From positions 1-64,000 of the forward strand of contig JANWJX010000040.1 of assembly GCA_025451725.1 (NCBI GenBank): a stretch of 64,000 bases of DNA, given 5' to 3'. The translations under genes were made by a program, and so were the position numbers. Positions 39,740 to 50,827 of the stretch are shown piece after piece. Origin of the DNA: Allostellaceae bacterium (GTDB taxonomy: Bacteria > Pseudomonadota > Alphaproteobacteria > ATCC43930 > CGMCC-115725). How positions within the stretch are numbered: position 1 is the first letter of the stretch; every line of letters begins with the position of its first letter. The notes under the pieces were generated by a model. That model worked only from the letters and a program-made list of their open reading frames with translations, was not told where the DNA came from and ran no database searches.

Positions 39740-40312
39740 ATGGAAGCTCTCCTTGCCAGCTTCGGCATCGTTTTCCTGGCGGAACTCGGCGACAAGACGC
39801 AGTTCCTGTCGCTCTATCTCGCCGCGACCTATCGCAATCCGATTCCGGTGCTGGGGGGCATTTTCGTCGCGACGCTGGCAAGCAACGTCGTCGCCGGCCT
39901 GTTCGGCCATTGGATCGGCGAATACCTGACGCCGGACATTCTGCGCTGGACGCTGACCCTGTCGTTTGTCGCCTTCGCGATCTGGGCGCTGTTGCCGGAG
40001 AAGGAAGACGCCGAGCAGACCCGCCGCCATGTCGGCCATCGCGGCGCGTTTGTCGGCACGCTTCTCAGTTTTTTCATCGCCGAGCTGGGCGACAAGACGC
40101 AGATCGTTACCGCCGCCCTGTCGGCGCGCTACAATTCCGTGGTCATGGTGGTAGCGGGCGCCACCGCCGGAATGATGGTTGCCAATCTGCCGGCGGTGAT
40201 CGGCGGCCACTATTTCGCCGGCAAGGTGCCGTCGCGGATCGCCAACTACATCGCGGCGGTCATTTTCGCCGTGCAGGCCGTGCTGACTTATCTCGGGATC
40301 GAGCGCTTTTAG
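39740..40312 (+). CDS. TMEM165/GDT1 family cation transporter (UPF0016)
   Basis: 190 residues from ATG 39740. It has six membrane spans arranged as two repeats, each with the hallmark E-L-G-D-K-T (A-E-L-G-D-K-T-Q-F near residue 14 and A-E-L-G-D-K-T-Q-I near 113). Family members export Mn2+ or exchange Ca2+/H+. No yybP-type riboswitch is visible upstream. The last 53 bases overlap the convergent gene at 40260. Confidence 0.9.
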   Translation: MEALLASFGIVFLAELGDKTQFLSLYLAATYRNPIPVLGGIFVATLASNVVAGLFGHWIGEYLTPDILRWTLTLSFVAFAIWALLPEKEDAEQTRRHVGHRGAFVGTLLSFFIAELGDKTQIVTAALSARYNSVVMVVAGATAGMMVANLPAVIGGHYFAGKVPSRIANYIAAVIFAVQAVLTYLGIERF

Positions 40313-40766
40313 CCAGCGCCCTGGGCAGGTCGGCGGCGAAGGCGACGATGTCGCCGCCGCTTTCGCGGATGAAATATTCGACCTGGAGATTGACGGTCGA
40401 GCCTTCGTTATCTGCTGACAGGCGGAAATCGCCGCGATAGCCGACGATCAACTTGCCGCGCGCGAAGCCATAGCCGATTTCCGCCGCCGTGCCGCTATCG
40501 ACATCGCTGCCGTCGAGCACCGCGACGATTGCGTCGCTGCGGTCGATCGCGGCGCGGTTGGCGGCGCCGATCTCACGGTCGAGCTTGCGCCATGCCGCGC
40601 GCTTCGACGCGCCGTAGCGCATGCGCTGGACCTTGCTCGTGTCGGTCAGGGCGAACGGATCGACGACGCGATGGCCATTGGCCGCGAGCAGGCGTTTGAG
40701 TTTCGGCACGAAGGCGCGGCCCGCCTCGGAAAACCCCAACGGCCCCGCCAGATAGATGCGCACCAT
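40260..40766 (-). CDS. Nucleoside 2-deoxyribosyltransferase
   Basis: 168 residues from ATG 40766, with a GGGAGGG ribosome site. It has I-Y-L-A-G-P at the N-terminus, D-A-I-V-A-V-L-D-G and D-S-G-T-A-A-E-I-G-Y, with the nucleophile Glu expected in the last motif. It exchanges bases between deoxynucleosides. The C-terminus is a basic tail encoded antisense to the end of the GDT1 gene and may be an extension peculiar to this strain. It is divergent from the cytidine deaminase operon. Confidence 0.88.
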   Translation of the reverse strand: MVRIYLAGPLGFSEAGRAFVPKLKRLLAANGHRVVDPFALTDTSKVQRMRYGASKRAAWRKLDREIGAANRAAIDRSDAIVAVLDGSDVDSGTAAEIGYGFARGKLIVGYRGDFRLSADNEGSTVNLQVEYFIRESGGDIVAFAADLPRALAKSARSRDKSARPARRK

Positions 40767-40846
40767 TCCCTCCCGGTTGGCGATGCGATGCTAGCACCGC
40801 GCTCGGCGGCATGTCACATTGCGCCAGCGAACAAGGGAGGCGAGGG

Positions 40847-41260
40847 GTGGCGGAACCCCTATCGGCGCGCGCATTGCTGCCGCTGGCGGCGGAGGCCGCG
40901 ACGCATGCCTACGCGCCTTATTCGCGCTTCCGCGTCGGCGCCGCCGTGCAGGGCGAGCGCGGAATCTATACCGGCGCCAATGTCGAAAATGCCAGCTACG
41001 GTCTCTCATTGTGCGCCGAGCGGTCGGCGCTGGCGGCAGCGATCGCCGCGGGCGAGCGGCGCTTCGCCGCGGTCGCGGTGGCCTGCATCGACGCGCCAGA
41101 CGACGCAGGCGTGTCCGAGCGCACGCCCTGTGGCGCGTGCCGGCAATGGCTCGTCGAGCTGGCGCCCGATGCCGAACTGGCGATGCTCGGCGTCGACGGC
41201 ACGATGCAAGTTCGAGACTTGCTGCCGCACGCCTTCGCGCTGAAGGCCAAGGAAAAATAA
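40847..41260 (+). CDS. cdd: Cytidine deaminase
   Basis: 137 residues from GTG 40847, chosen over ATG 40811 because GGGAGG lies six bases before it. The zinc site is C56-A-E58 and P-C-G-A-C (C95, C98), with N-x-E (N-V-E-N-A-S) for ribose binding. It deaminates cytidine and deoxycytidine. Its stop overlaps the next start (TAATG). Confidence 0.93.
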   Translation: MAEPLSARALLPLAAEAATHAYAPYSRFRVGAAVQGERGIYTGANVENASYGLSLCAERSALAAAIAAGERRFAAVAVACIDAPDDAGVSERTPCGACRQWLVELAPDAELAMLGVDGTMQVRDLLPHAFALKAKEK

Positions 41261-41862
41261 TGTCGCGGCCGAAGGTCTATCTCGCCGGGCCGATGGTGTT
41301 CTATCCCGATCCCGAGGCGACCTTTCGCGCGATGAAACGCATTTGCGGGCGCCACGGGCTCGACGGCGTCGCGCCGACCGACAACCAGGTCGCGCTGCAC
41401 GGCATCAAGCCGGGCAAAACGCTGATGCGCGCCATCGTCAAAGCCGACATCGCGCTGATGGACCGGCTCGATGGCGGGCTGTTCTGCCTCGACGGGTTCC
41501 GGCGGGCGCCCGACATGGACCCCGGCACCGCGTTCGAGATCGGCTACATGGCGGCGCATAGCAAGCCGAGCTGCGGCTGGACGTCGGATGGGCGCGCCTA
41601 TCCGGTCAAGGTTGCCGACTATTTCAAACGCGTATTCGGCGCGAAGCTTCACGGCGCCAAGGCCAACGAGACGGGCGGCACGTCGGGTGGGACGCGCGAT
41701 CCCGACGATATTCTGGTGCACAGCCAAGGCTGCGTGCAAAACGGCATGGTGCATGTCGGCATCGAGCTGGGCGGCGGCAAGGTCTTTGCAAACCCGGATT
41801 GGCGCGTCGCCTTCGACAAGGCCGCGGCGCATCTGGCGAAGATGTTGAAGGGCGCGCTATGA
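41260..41862 (+). CDS. Nucleoside 2-deoxyribosyltransferase (second, longer type)
   Basis: 200 residues. Its motifs V-Y-L-A-G-P-M-V-F, K-A-D-I-A-L-M-D and M-D-P-G-T-A-F-E-I-G-Y match the NDT family, but it is only distantly like the enzyme at 40260. A C-terminal section (I-L-V-H-S-Q-G-C-V-Q-N) is extra compared with the short form. It is coupled to cdd and followed closely by the nucleoside importer genes, pointing to nucleoside salvage. Confidence 0.88.
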   Translation: MSRPKVYLAGPMVFYPDPEATFRAMKRICGRHGLDGVAPTDNQVALHGIKPGKTLMRAIVKADIALMDRLDGGLFCLDGFRRAPDMDPGTAFEIGYMAAHSKPSCGWTSDGRAYPVKVADYFKRVFGAKLHGAKANETGGTSGGTRDPDDILVHSQGCVQNGMVHVGIELGGGKVFANPDWRVAFDKAAAHLAKMLKGAL

Positions 41863-41900
41863 TGGGCGTCTCAATCCGCTCGAACCAAAGGGGGGCGACG

Positions 41901-42902
41901 ATGAAATTCCTAGCGCAAGCGGCGGTCGGTCTGGGCGTGGCGATGCTGGCCGCGATGCCGGCCCGTGCCGACGACATCAAGCCGGCGGTGGTGTTCGATC
42001 TCGGCGGCAAGTTCGACAAGAGCTTCAATCAGGGCGTCGCCGGCGGCGCCGACAAATTCACCAAGGAAACCGGCATCAAATACACCGATTTCGTCGCCAC
42101 CAACGACACGCAGTTCGAGCAAGCGCATCGCCGCTTCGCCGAGCGCGGCCAGGACCCGATCATCGGCGTCGGCTTCGCGCAGGCGGACGCGGTCGGCAAG
42201 GTCGCCAAGGATTTCCCGAAGACGCGCTGGACCATCATCGACGGCATCGCCAACCTGCCGAACGTGCAGTCGGTCCTGTTCAAGGAACATGAAGGCTCGT
42301 TCCTGGTCGGCATCGCCGCGGCGATGAAAACCAAGACCGGCAAGGTCGGGTTCGTCGGCGGCATGGACATCCCGCTGATTCGCCGCTTTCAGTGCGGCTA
42401 TGAGCAGGGCGTGAAATGGGCCAACCCCAAGATCGAAATCATCGCCAACATGACCGGCACCACGCCCTCGGCCTGGAACGATCCGGCACGCGCGGCGGAA
42501 CTCGCCAAGGGCCAGTTCGAGCGCGGTGTCGACATCATCTATGCCGCCGCGGGCGCCAGCGGTCTCGGCGTCTATCAGGCCGCGGTCGACAACAAGAAGC
42601 TCGCGATCGGCGTCGATTCCAACCAGAACTACCTGCATCCCGGCACCATGCTGACCTCGATGGTCAAGCATGTCGACGTCGCCGCCTATAACAGCTTCAT
42701 GGCGGCGAAGAACGGCACCTGGAAGCCTGGGATTTCCGTGCTGGGCCTCAAGGAAGGCGGCGTCGACTGGGCGCTCGATCAGTACAATGAAAAACTGATC
42801 ACGCCGGCGATGAAGGCCAAGATCGAGCAGGCGAAGGCCGACATCATCGACGGCAAGATCAAGGTCGTCGATTACATGGCGAGCAACAACTGTAAGTACT
42901 GA
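41901..42902 (+). CDS. BMP-family nucleoside-binding lipoprotein-like periplasmic protein
   Basis: 333 residues from ATG 41901, with AGGGGGG upstream. The Sec signal is about 1-24 (ends A-R-A) without a lipobox Cys, so the protein is periplasmic rather than a lipoprotein. Family words are F-D-L-G-G-K-F-D-K-S-F-N, F-V-G-G-M-D-I-P and Y-A-A-A-G-A-S-G. BMP proteins bind purine or other nucleosides. It is the first gene of a complete ABC importer. Confidence 0.92.
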   Translation: MKFLAQAAVGLGVAMLAAMPARADDIKPAVVFDLGGKFDKSFNQGVAGGADKFTKETGIKYTDFVATNDTQFEQAHRRFAERGQDPIIGVGFAQADAVGKVAKDFPKTRWTIIDGIANLPNVQSVLFKEHEGSFLVGIAAAMKTKTGKVGFVGGMDIPLIRRFQCGYEQGVKWANPKIEIIANMTGTTPSAWNDPARAAELAKGQFERGVDIIYAAAGASGLGVYQAAVDNKKLAIGVDSNQNYLHPGTMLTSMVKHVDVAAYNSFMAAKNGTWKPGISVLGLKEGGVDWALDQYNEKLITPAMKAKIEQAKADIIDGKIKVVDYMASNNCKY

Positions 42903-42917
42903 GCGAGGTCGCGGACG

Positions 42918-44477
<1,560 letters not shown>

Positions 44478-44494
44478 CAGGCCGCCAAACCCGC

Positions 44495-45589
44495 ATGCGC
44501 GTGCCGCTGCCGCGCTGGGCGGATATGGCGCTGATTCCCGTTGCGAATGTCGTGCTGGCCCTGTTCGCGGCCGGGCTGATCGTGCTGATCATCGGCGAGA
44601 ACCCGCTCAAGGCCGTGCGCATCATGGTGGCCGGCGCGCTCGGCGACAGCGAGGGCGTCGGCTACACGCTTTACTACGCGACCAACTACATTTTCACCGG
44701 CCTCGCGGTCGCGGTCGCGTTCCACGCCGGGCTGTTCAATATCGGCGGCGAGGGTCAGGCCTATCTGGGCGGGCTCGGCGTCGGGCTGGTGTTGCTGGCG
44801 TTCGACCGCGTGCTGCCGCTGGCGGCGCTGATCCCGCTGGCGGTGCTCGCGGCCGCGCTGTTCGGCGCCGCCTGGGCGTTCATTCCGGCCTACCTCCAGG
44901 CCTATCGCGGCAGCCATATCGTGATCACCACCATCATGTTCAATTTTCTCGCCTCGGCGCTGATGGTCTATCTGATGGTCAATGTGCTGATCGCGCCGCA
45001 TCAGATGTCGCCGGAAAGCCGCGAGCTGGCGCCAGGCGCGTGGCTGCCGCAGGTCAAGCCGGTGCTGGCCGCGATCGGCGTCACGGTGGCGCGCAGCCCG
45101 CTCAACCTGTCGTTCCTGTTGGCGCTGCTCGCCTGCGTCGGGGTGTGGGCCTATCTGTGGCACACGCCCTGGGGCTACGAGCTGCGCACCGTGGGACAGA
45201 GCGAGCGCGCCGCCGTCTATGCCGGCGTGAAACCCGGCCGCATCATCGTGGTGGCGATGCTGGTGTCGGGCGCGCTCGCCGGTTTCGTCGGCGTCAACGA
45301 GATCATGGGCGTGCACCACCGCCTGCTGCTGAATTTCAATCTCGGCTACGGCTTCACCGGCATCGCGGTCGCGCTGATGGGGCGCAACCATCCGGTCGGC
45401 GTCGTGCTGGCCGGCCTGCTGTTCGGCATTTTGAGCCAGGGCGGCGCCGAGCTGGCGTTCGAGATTCCCGCGATCACGCCGGAGATGATCGTCGTCATCC
45501 AGGGCCTGATCATTCTGTTCTCGGGCGCGCTGGCGAATTTCAGCCGGCCGTTTTTCGAGCGCGTCTTCGCCGCGACCGCGAGGGCATGA
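44495..45589 (+). CDS. Nucleoside ABC transporter permease 1
   Basis: 364 residues from ATG 44495; GTG 44474, overlapping the previous stop, is an alternative start. About nine or ten membrane spans of the BPD_transp_2 family. Typical words are N-I-G-G-E-G-Q and E-I-M-G-V-H-H-R. It is the first of two permeases in the usual order substrate-binding protein, ATPase, permease, permease. Confidence 0.9.
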   Translation: MRVPLPRWADMALIPVANVVLALFAAGLIVLIIGENPLKAVRIMVAGALGDSEGVGYTLYYATNYIFTGLAVAVAFHAGLFNIGGEGQAYLGGLGVGLVLLAFDRVLPLAALIPLAVLAAALFGAAWAFIPAYLQAYRGSHIVITTIMFNFLASALMVYLMVNVLIAPHQMSPESRELAPGAWLPQVKPVLAAIGVTVARSPLNLSFLLALLACVGVWAYLWHTPWGYELRTVGQSERAAVYAGVKPGRIIVVAMLVSGALAGFVGVNEIMGVHHRLLLNFNLGYGFTGIAVALMGRNHPVGVVLAGLLFGILSQGGAELAFEIPAITPEMIVVIQGLIILFSGALANFSRPFFERVFAATARA

Positions 45590-46563
45590 TGGAAGACGCT
45601 TATCTCGTCGCCCTCCTGACTTTGAGCGCGACCATCCGCGTCTCGACGCCGCTGATCCTCGGCGCGATGGCCGGGCTGTTCTCCGAACGCTCGGGCATCG
45701 TCGATGTCGGGCTCGAGGGCAAGATGCTCGCCGCCGCCTTCGCCGCCGCCGCCGCCAGCGCGGTCACGCATGTCGCCGTCATCGGCCTCGCGGCGGGCAT
45801 CGCGACCTCGGTGATGATGGCGCTGATCCACGGCTATGCCAGCATCACCCAGCGCGGCAACCAGGTGGTGAGCGGCGTCGCCATCAACATCCTGGTCGCG
45901 GGCCTCACCGTCGTGCTCGGCATCGCGTGGTTTCATCAGGGCGGCGAGACGCCGCCGCTGCCGCCCGAGGGCCGCTTCATGCCGATCGCTTTGCCGTTCC
46001 AGGACACCGTCGCGGCGGTGCCGGTGCTCGGGCCGATCTACGCGCGTCTCATCGGCGGGCATAATCTCCTCGTCTATGTCGCGCTGGCGACGGTGCCGCT
46101 GACGCATTGGATCGTGAACGCGACGCGATTCGGGTTGCGCCTGCGCGCCGTTGGCGAGAACCCGCAGGCGGTCGATACCGCGGGCATCTCGGTGGCGTGG
46201 CTGCGCTACCGCGCGGTGATTCTGTGCGGCGTGCTGACCGGTGTTGCCGGGACCTATCTCTCGATCGCGCAGAATGCCAATTTCATCCGCAACATGTCGG
46301 CGGGGCAGGGCTTCATCGCGCTGGCGGCGCTGATCTTCGGCAAGTGGCGCGCCTGGCCGGCGTTCGGCGCGTGCCTCTTGTTCGGCTTCCTCGATGCGGT
46401 CGCAATCCGCTTGCAGGGCGTCAGCGTGCCGGGAATCGGCGAAGTGCCGGTGCAGTTCATCCAGGCTTTGCCCTATGCTCTGACCGTGATCCTGCTCGCG
46501 GGCTTCATCGGCAAGGCGGTGGCGCCGCGCGCCAGCGGCATCCCGTATGTGAAGGAGCATTGA
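45586..46563 (+). CDS. Nucleoside ABC transporter permease 2
   Basis: 325 residues from ATG 45586 (a second ATG at 45589 follows at once), overlapping the end of permease 1 by four bases. About nine membrane spans. Family words G-I-V-D-V-G-L-E-G-K-M-L and R-A-V-G-E-N-P-Q-A match the paired BPD_transp_2 permease. It completes the importer. Confidence 0.9.
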   Translation: MMEDAYLVALLTLSATIRVSTPLILGAMAGLFSERSGIVDVGLEGKMLAAAFAAAAASAVTHVAVIGLAAGIATSVMMALIHGYASITQRGNQVVSGVAINILVAGLTVVLGIAWFHQGGETPPLPPEGRFMPIALPFQDTVAAVPVLGPIYARLIGGHNLLVYVALATVPLTHWIVNATRFGLRLRAVGENPQAVDTAGISVAWLRYRAVILCGVLTGVAGTYLSIAQNANFIRNMSAGQGFIALAALIFGKWRAWPAFGACLLFGFLDAVAIRLQGVSVPGIGEVPVQFIQALPYALTVILLAGFIGKAVAPRASGIPYVKEH

Positions 46564-46579
46564 CCCGAGGGGGCGGCCA

Positions 46580-47377
46580 GTGATTCTCGACCTTATCTAC
46601 GATCATCCGATCTGGTTGTCGGGCGCAGTCGTCATCGCGCTCGCCGTGTTCATTTCCTGGATCGGCCTCGCTATCGCGGCGCGCATCTGGCCGCACGACA
46701 TCCGCGTCAATCACAACGACGTGGCCGGCTTCATCATTGCCATTGTCGGCGTGGTCTATGCGGTGCTGCTCGCCTTCATCGCGGTCGCGGTGTGGCAGAA
46801 CTACGATGCGGTCAACAGCGCCGTCGACCGCGAGGCGAGCCTGGTCAGCAATCTCTATCGCGACGCGATCGCGCTGCCGGAGCCGGCGCGCTCCGCGCTC
46901 CGCGCCGATCTCGACCAGTATTTGACGACGGTGATCGAGATTGAATGGCCGGTGCAGCGCGCGGGCCACGCCAAGAAACGCGGCTGGCGGCCGCTCAATC
47001 ATTTCCATGCCGAGTTGGCGAAGGCGGAGACCGACAAGCCCCACGGCGGCATCGTTCTCGCCGAGATGCTGCGCGCGCTCAACAACCTCTATGACGCGCG
47101 GCGCACGCGACTCTTATCAGGGCAGGGCGGGCTCAACGGTTTCATCTGGACGATCCTGCTGATCGGCGGCGCGATTACGATCGCCTTTTCTTATTTCTTC
47201 GGGGTGCGCAGCCTGCGCGTCCATTTCGCCATGACCGGCATGCTCGCGGCGTCGCTCGCGCTGGTGTTCGTGCTGATGATCGCGCTCGACAAGCCGTTCC
47301 GCGGCAGCCTTGGCATCGAGCCGACGCCGTACATCGACGTGCAGAAGGAGTTGCGGCACCTACCCGCGGGGGATTGA
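46580..47377 (+). CDS. DUF4239 (bestrophin-like) membrane protein
   Basis: 265 residues from GTG 46580, with GAGGGGG upstream. Two N-terminal membrane helices (about 15-36 and 50-72), a soluble middle (75-185), and two C-terminal helices near 190-210 and 220-240. Family words are V-Y-A-V-L-L-A-F and D-R-E-A-S-L-V. The function is unknown. A paralogue lies at 51578-52354. It may be transcribed with the importer. Confidence 0.85.
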   Translation: MILDLIYDHPIWLSGAVVIALAVFISWIGLAIAARIWPHDIRVNHNDVAGFIIAIVGVVYAVLLAFIAVAVWQNYDAVNSAVDREASLVSNLYRDAIALPEPARSALRADLDQYLTTVIEIEWPVQRAGHAKKRGWRPLNHFHAELAKAETDKPHGGIVLAEMLRALNNLYDARRTRLLSGQGGLNGFIWTILLIGGAITIAFSYFFGVRSLRVHFAMTGMLAASLALVFVLMIALDKPFRGSLGIEPTPYIDVQKELRHLPAGD

Positions 47378-47390
47378 AAATCCCAGCCAC

Positions 47391-47482
47391 CGTCATGGCC
47401 AGGCTTGACCCGGCCATCTCAAGCCGTCTGACGATTTGCCCGTCGCTCGCTTGAGACCCGCGGGTCAAGCCCGCGGGTGACG
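47391..47482. repeat. Intergenic palindromic repeat between convergent genes
   Basis: Bounded by CGTCA and TGACG, with a perfect nine-base-arm hairpin at 47456-47464/47470-47478 (loop TCAAG), a second stem around GGCCAGGCTTGACCCGGCC, and nested CTCAAG/CTTGAG arms. Same family as 39638-39700. Lying between convergent genes, it probably serves as a two-way terminator. Confidence 0.75.
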
Positions 47483-47507
47483 ATAAATAAATCGCTGATC
47501 GGAACGC

Positions 47508-48998
47508 TTAACCTCGGACCGGCGTATTGAGGTTCACTGTCACGTTTTTGCGCTGGGTGTAACTGTCGAGCATGCCTTCGAGCGAGAACTCGCGTCCGAT
47601 GCCGCTCTGCTTGTAGCCGCCATAGGAATGGCCCGGCACTTGGCCGAGCCCCTGATTGACCTGCACCCAGCCCGACTGGATCGCGTGCGCGGCGCGCAGG
47701 CCGCGGCCGATCTCATGCGTCCAGACATAGGCGGCGAGACCGTAATGGCTGTCATTGGCCATGCGGATCGCGTCTTCCTCGTCGCGCCACGGAATCGCAA
47801 CCAGCACCGGGCCGAAAATCTCCTCACGGGCGAGGCGCCAGTCGTTTGAAGCGTCCGCGAATACGGTCGGGATGGCGAAATAGCCCTCGCTCAGCGGCCC
47901 GTCTTTCGGCGGCAGACCGCCGAACACCAGCTTCGCGTCCTTGCGCGCGAGGCCGTCCGAGACGTAGCCGCAGACCTTGGTGAATTGCTTGTTGTTGATG
48001 ATCGAGCCCATATCGGTGGCCTCGTCGAGCGGGTCGCCGATCTTCAGCGCCTCGGCCTTCTTTTTCAGCTTGGCGAGGAAACTGTCGAAAATGTCGGCGT
48101 GGAGGAACATGCGCGAGCCGGCGGTGCAGGACTGGCTCTGCCGGGTGAAGCGCATGGCGCCGACGATGCCGTCGACCACCCAGTCCTCGTCGCAATCGGG
48201 ATAGACGATGGACGGGCTCTTGCCGCCAAGCTCCAGCGACACCGGCACGATGCGGTCGGCGGCGGCGCGCATCACCGACTTGCCGACCTCGGTCGAGCCG
48301 GTGAAGGACAGTTTGCGCACCAGCGGATGGTTGGCGAGCGCCGCGCCGCAATCCGGCCCGTAGCCGGTGAGGACGTTGAGCACGCCCTTGGGCAGAAACT
48401 CCTGACAAATCTCGGTCATCAGCAGCACGGCAAGCGGCGCGTCCTCGGCCGCCTTCATCACCAGCGTGTTGCCGGCGCACAGAGCGGGTGCGATTTTGAG
48501 CGCGCCTAAAAGGATCGGCGCATTCCACGGAATGATGGCGCCGACCACGCCGAGCGGTTCGCGCCGCGTGTAGCTCAGCACATGCTCGCCGAAGGGGATC
48601 GTCTCGCCCTTGAGCTCCGAGGCGAGGCCGCCGAAATAGCGGAAAATGTCGGCGGTGTTCTTGGCCTCGGGCCGCGCCTGGGTACGGAGCGCGTTGCCGT
48701 TCTCCCACGCGAGGAGCCGCGCGATCTCTTCGTGACGCGCCTCCATCACTTCCGCGATTTTGAGCAATAGTTTGCCGCGGTCGCGCGGCACCGTGCGCGA
48801 CCAGGCGGGGAAGGCGCGATAGGCGGCCTGGACCGCGCGATCGACATCTTCGGCGTTGCCGCGGGGCACGATGGCGATGGGCTGGCGCTTCGCGGGGTTC
48901 TCGACGGTGATGGTCTGGCCCGACACGCTGTCGACCCACTCGCCGTCGATCAGCATCTTGCGGTTCAAGAGGGCGGAACGTTCGATCGTGTCGGCCAT
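47508..48998 (-). CDS. NAD(P)-dependent aldehyde dehydrogenase
   Basis: 496 residues, standard length. Catalytic residues are N159 (P-W-N-A), E256 (L-E-L-G-G-K) and C291 (S-C-T-A-G-S-R), with E-E-I-F-G-P-V near 385. Substrate is not readable; the sequence fits the broad betaine/phenylacetaldehyde group. It stands alone on the minus strand. Confidence 0.92.
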   Translation of the reverse strand: MADTIERSALLNRKMLIDGEWVDSVSGQTITVENPAKRQPIAIVPRGNAEDVDRAVQAAYRAFPAWSRTVPRDRGKLLLKIAEVMEARHEEIARLLAWENGNALRTQARPEAKNTADIFRYFGGLASELKGETIPFGEHVLSYTRREPLGVVGAIIPWNAPILLGALKIAPALCAGNTLVMKAAEDAPLAVLLMTEICQEFLPKGVLNVLTGYGPDCGAALANHPLVRKLSFTGSTEVGKSVMRAAADRIVPVSLELGGKSPSIVYPDCDEDWVVDGIVGAMRFTRQSQSCTAGSRMFLHADIFDSFLAKLKKKAEALKIGDPLDEATDMGSIINNKQFTKVCGYVSDGLARKDAKLVFGGLPPKDGPLSEGYFAIPTVFADASNDWRLAREEIFGPVLVAIPWRDEEDAIRMANDSHYGLAAYVWTHEIGRGLRAAHAIQSGWVQVNQGLGQVPGHSYGGYKQSGIGREFSLEGMLDSYTQRKNVTVNLNTPVRG

Positions 48999-49032
48999 GA
49001 TGCGCTCCCGGTTGCGGATTGCCGCGAGAATA

Positions 49033-50607
49033 TCAGGCTGGTTTGCGGGCGTCCAAGGCCGCCATCGCCGCGCGCAACACCGCTTGGATGCGTTCCGCCG
49101 TGGCAGCGTCCACCCGGCTCGGATCGAAGTCGAAATCCAGTCCGACGATGTGCTCGCTGATCACATGCGGCGACGCTTTGCCGGACGCGTCGAGCAAGCC
49201 GTCGACGGAATACGGCACGACCTCGCGATTGATGCCTTTCATGGAAATCGGCGCAAGCTGGTGCGCCGCTACCGCGTCGCTCACCAGCGCATAGGTTTCG
49301 TAGCTCATTACGATGTGGCCCGGCTCGGCGATCGATTGCAGGCGCGCGGCCAAGTTCGCCTCGGCGCCGATGATCGTGTAATCCATCCGGTCGGCGCTGC
49401 CGAAATTGCCGACATTGCAAAAGCCCGTGTTGATGCCCATGCGGATGCGGAACGGCTCCTCGATGCCGGCCGCCCGCCATTTCACATTCAGCTCCACGAG
49501 GCGCCGCTGCATGTCCACGGCCATCCGCAGGCAGGCGAGCGCGTCCTCCTTGGTGCCCTTGGTTTCGGGATCGCCGAAGAAGATCAGCATGGCGTCGCCG
49601 ATGAATTTATCGACGGTGCCGCCATGGTCCATGGCGATGGCGGACATTTCCGTGAAATATTCGTTGAGCAGCGCGGTGATCTCCTCCGGCTGCAACCGTT
49701 CCGTGGTCGCGGTGAAATCCTTGATGTCGGAGAAGAAGATCGTGAGTTTCTTGCGCTCGGTGTGAATGATGACGTCTTTTTCCCCGCTGAAAATGCTTTT
49801 GTAGATCTGCGGCGCGAGATAACGCGAAATCTTCATCGACACCGATGCCAGAAATTCGTTCGCGGTTTCGAGATTCTTGTTGATGCCCGCGATCACGCGC
49901 GTCTGATGCCGTTGCAGCGCGATAAAGGCGATGCCGGCGGCGGCCATGAAGGCGAAATAGATCAGCAGGTACTTGAACGAAAAGATGTTGGCCGCGATCG
50001 GCTGGTCGATCGTGACTTCCTGGATGCCGCGGACGTCGCCGATTTTCCAATCGCGCTTGACGCTGTCGGGATGCGTGTTGTGGCACGAGACGCAGGCGGC
50101 GCCCATGATAATCGGCGCGACGATGCGGACCTGATCGCTGAGCGGCGATTCGACCACGTCGGTGACTTGTTGTTTCGGGTTGCGGCGAAGCGCGGTCAGC
50201 GCGTTCCGCTCGAAACTGTCCATGGGATGCGACGCGCGGCCCTTGAACGGGAAATCCGAGATAAAACGGTAGCGGATGTTCGATTGTTGCGCGCCGATGA
50301 CCGCGCCAAGCTCGAGCGACAAGGTGGCCGGGATCGGGATGGCGCCCGGTACGTCCTTGTAATTATGCACGACCTGGGTCGACGCGCCGTGCGCCGCCAG
50401 GACCCGGCCGACGACGTTCGAGGCATAATAGGCGCGAACGCTGCTGATGATCGAATTGAGATCGCCGGCTTGGGTGCGCAGCGACCGCTCGGAAAGCGAT
50501 TGCAAATCGAGCCACACCGCAAGCGGCAGGCCGGCCAACAGCGCCACCACCAGAGCGGCCAGCACCCAGCTTCGTGAATGGGCGGCGACTTCGGTACGCC
50601 AGGTCAT
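49033..50607 (-). CDS. Membrane adenylate/guanylate cyclase with periplasmic c-type haem (DUF3365-like) sensor
   Basis: 524 residues from ATG 50607, with GGAGGAG upstream. TM1 (13-33), a periplasmic domain (35-205) of DUF3365/Tll0287 type carrying C-V-S-C-H at 172-176, and TM2 (209-231). A linker leads to a class III cyclase (about 285-470) with F-S-D-I-K-D-F (292-298) and I-G-D-A-M-L around D338 as metal ligands. It probably makes cAMP in response to redox state or a gas ligand of the haem (inference). Covalent haem attachment needs the Ccm system. Confidence 0.87.
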   Translation of the reverse strand: MTWRTEVAAHSRSWVLAALVVALLAGLPLAVWLDLQSLSERSLRTQAGDLNSIISSVRAYYASNVVGRVLAAHGASTQVVHNYKDVPGAIPIPATLSLELGAVIGAQQSNIRYRFISDFPFKGRASHPMDSFERNALTALRRNPKQQVTDVVESPLSDQVRIVAPIIMGAACVSCHNTHPDSVKRDWKIGDVRGIQEVTIDQPIAANIFSFKYLLIYFAFMAAAGIAFIALQRHQTRVIAGINKNLETANEFLASVSMKISRYLAPQIYKSIFSGEKDVIIHTERKKLTIFFSDIKDFTATTERLQPEEITALLNEYFTEMSAIAMDHGGTVDKFIGDAMLIFFGDPETKGTKEDALACLRMAVDMQRRLVELNVKWRAAGIEEPFRIRMGINTGFCNVGNFGSADRMDYTIIGAEANLAARLQSIAEPGHIVMSYETYALVSDAVAAHQLAPISMKGINREVVPYSVDGLLDASGKASPHVISEHIVGLDFDFDPSRVDAATAERIQAVLRAAMAALDARKPA

Positions 50608-50827
50608 GGGTACTCCTCCCCGCTGCGGAAAGGATCGCATGGGGCACGCGAAAAGTCCCGGTTAGATTGACCTCGCTGATTGAAACCGACCTCGGACCCA
50701 ACGGCCTCAACTCCCTCGCTTCCGAGCCGCCGGGCAAAGCAGAGGCGGCCGCGACTGTCACAGTTTTGTCTTCTATTCGTTTGTTGCGGTTTCCCGACAA
50801 GACGGTCTTCGTCAAACAAACCAAGTC

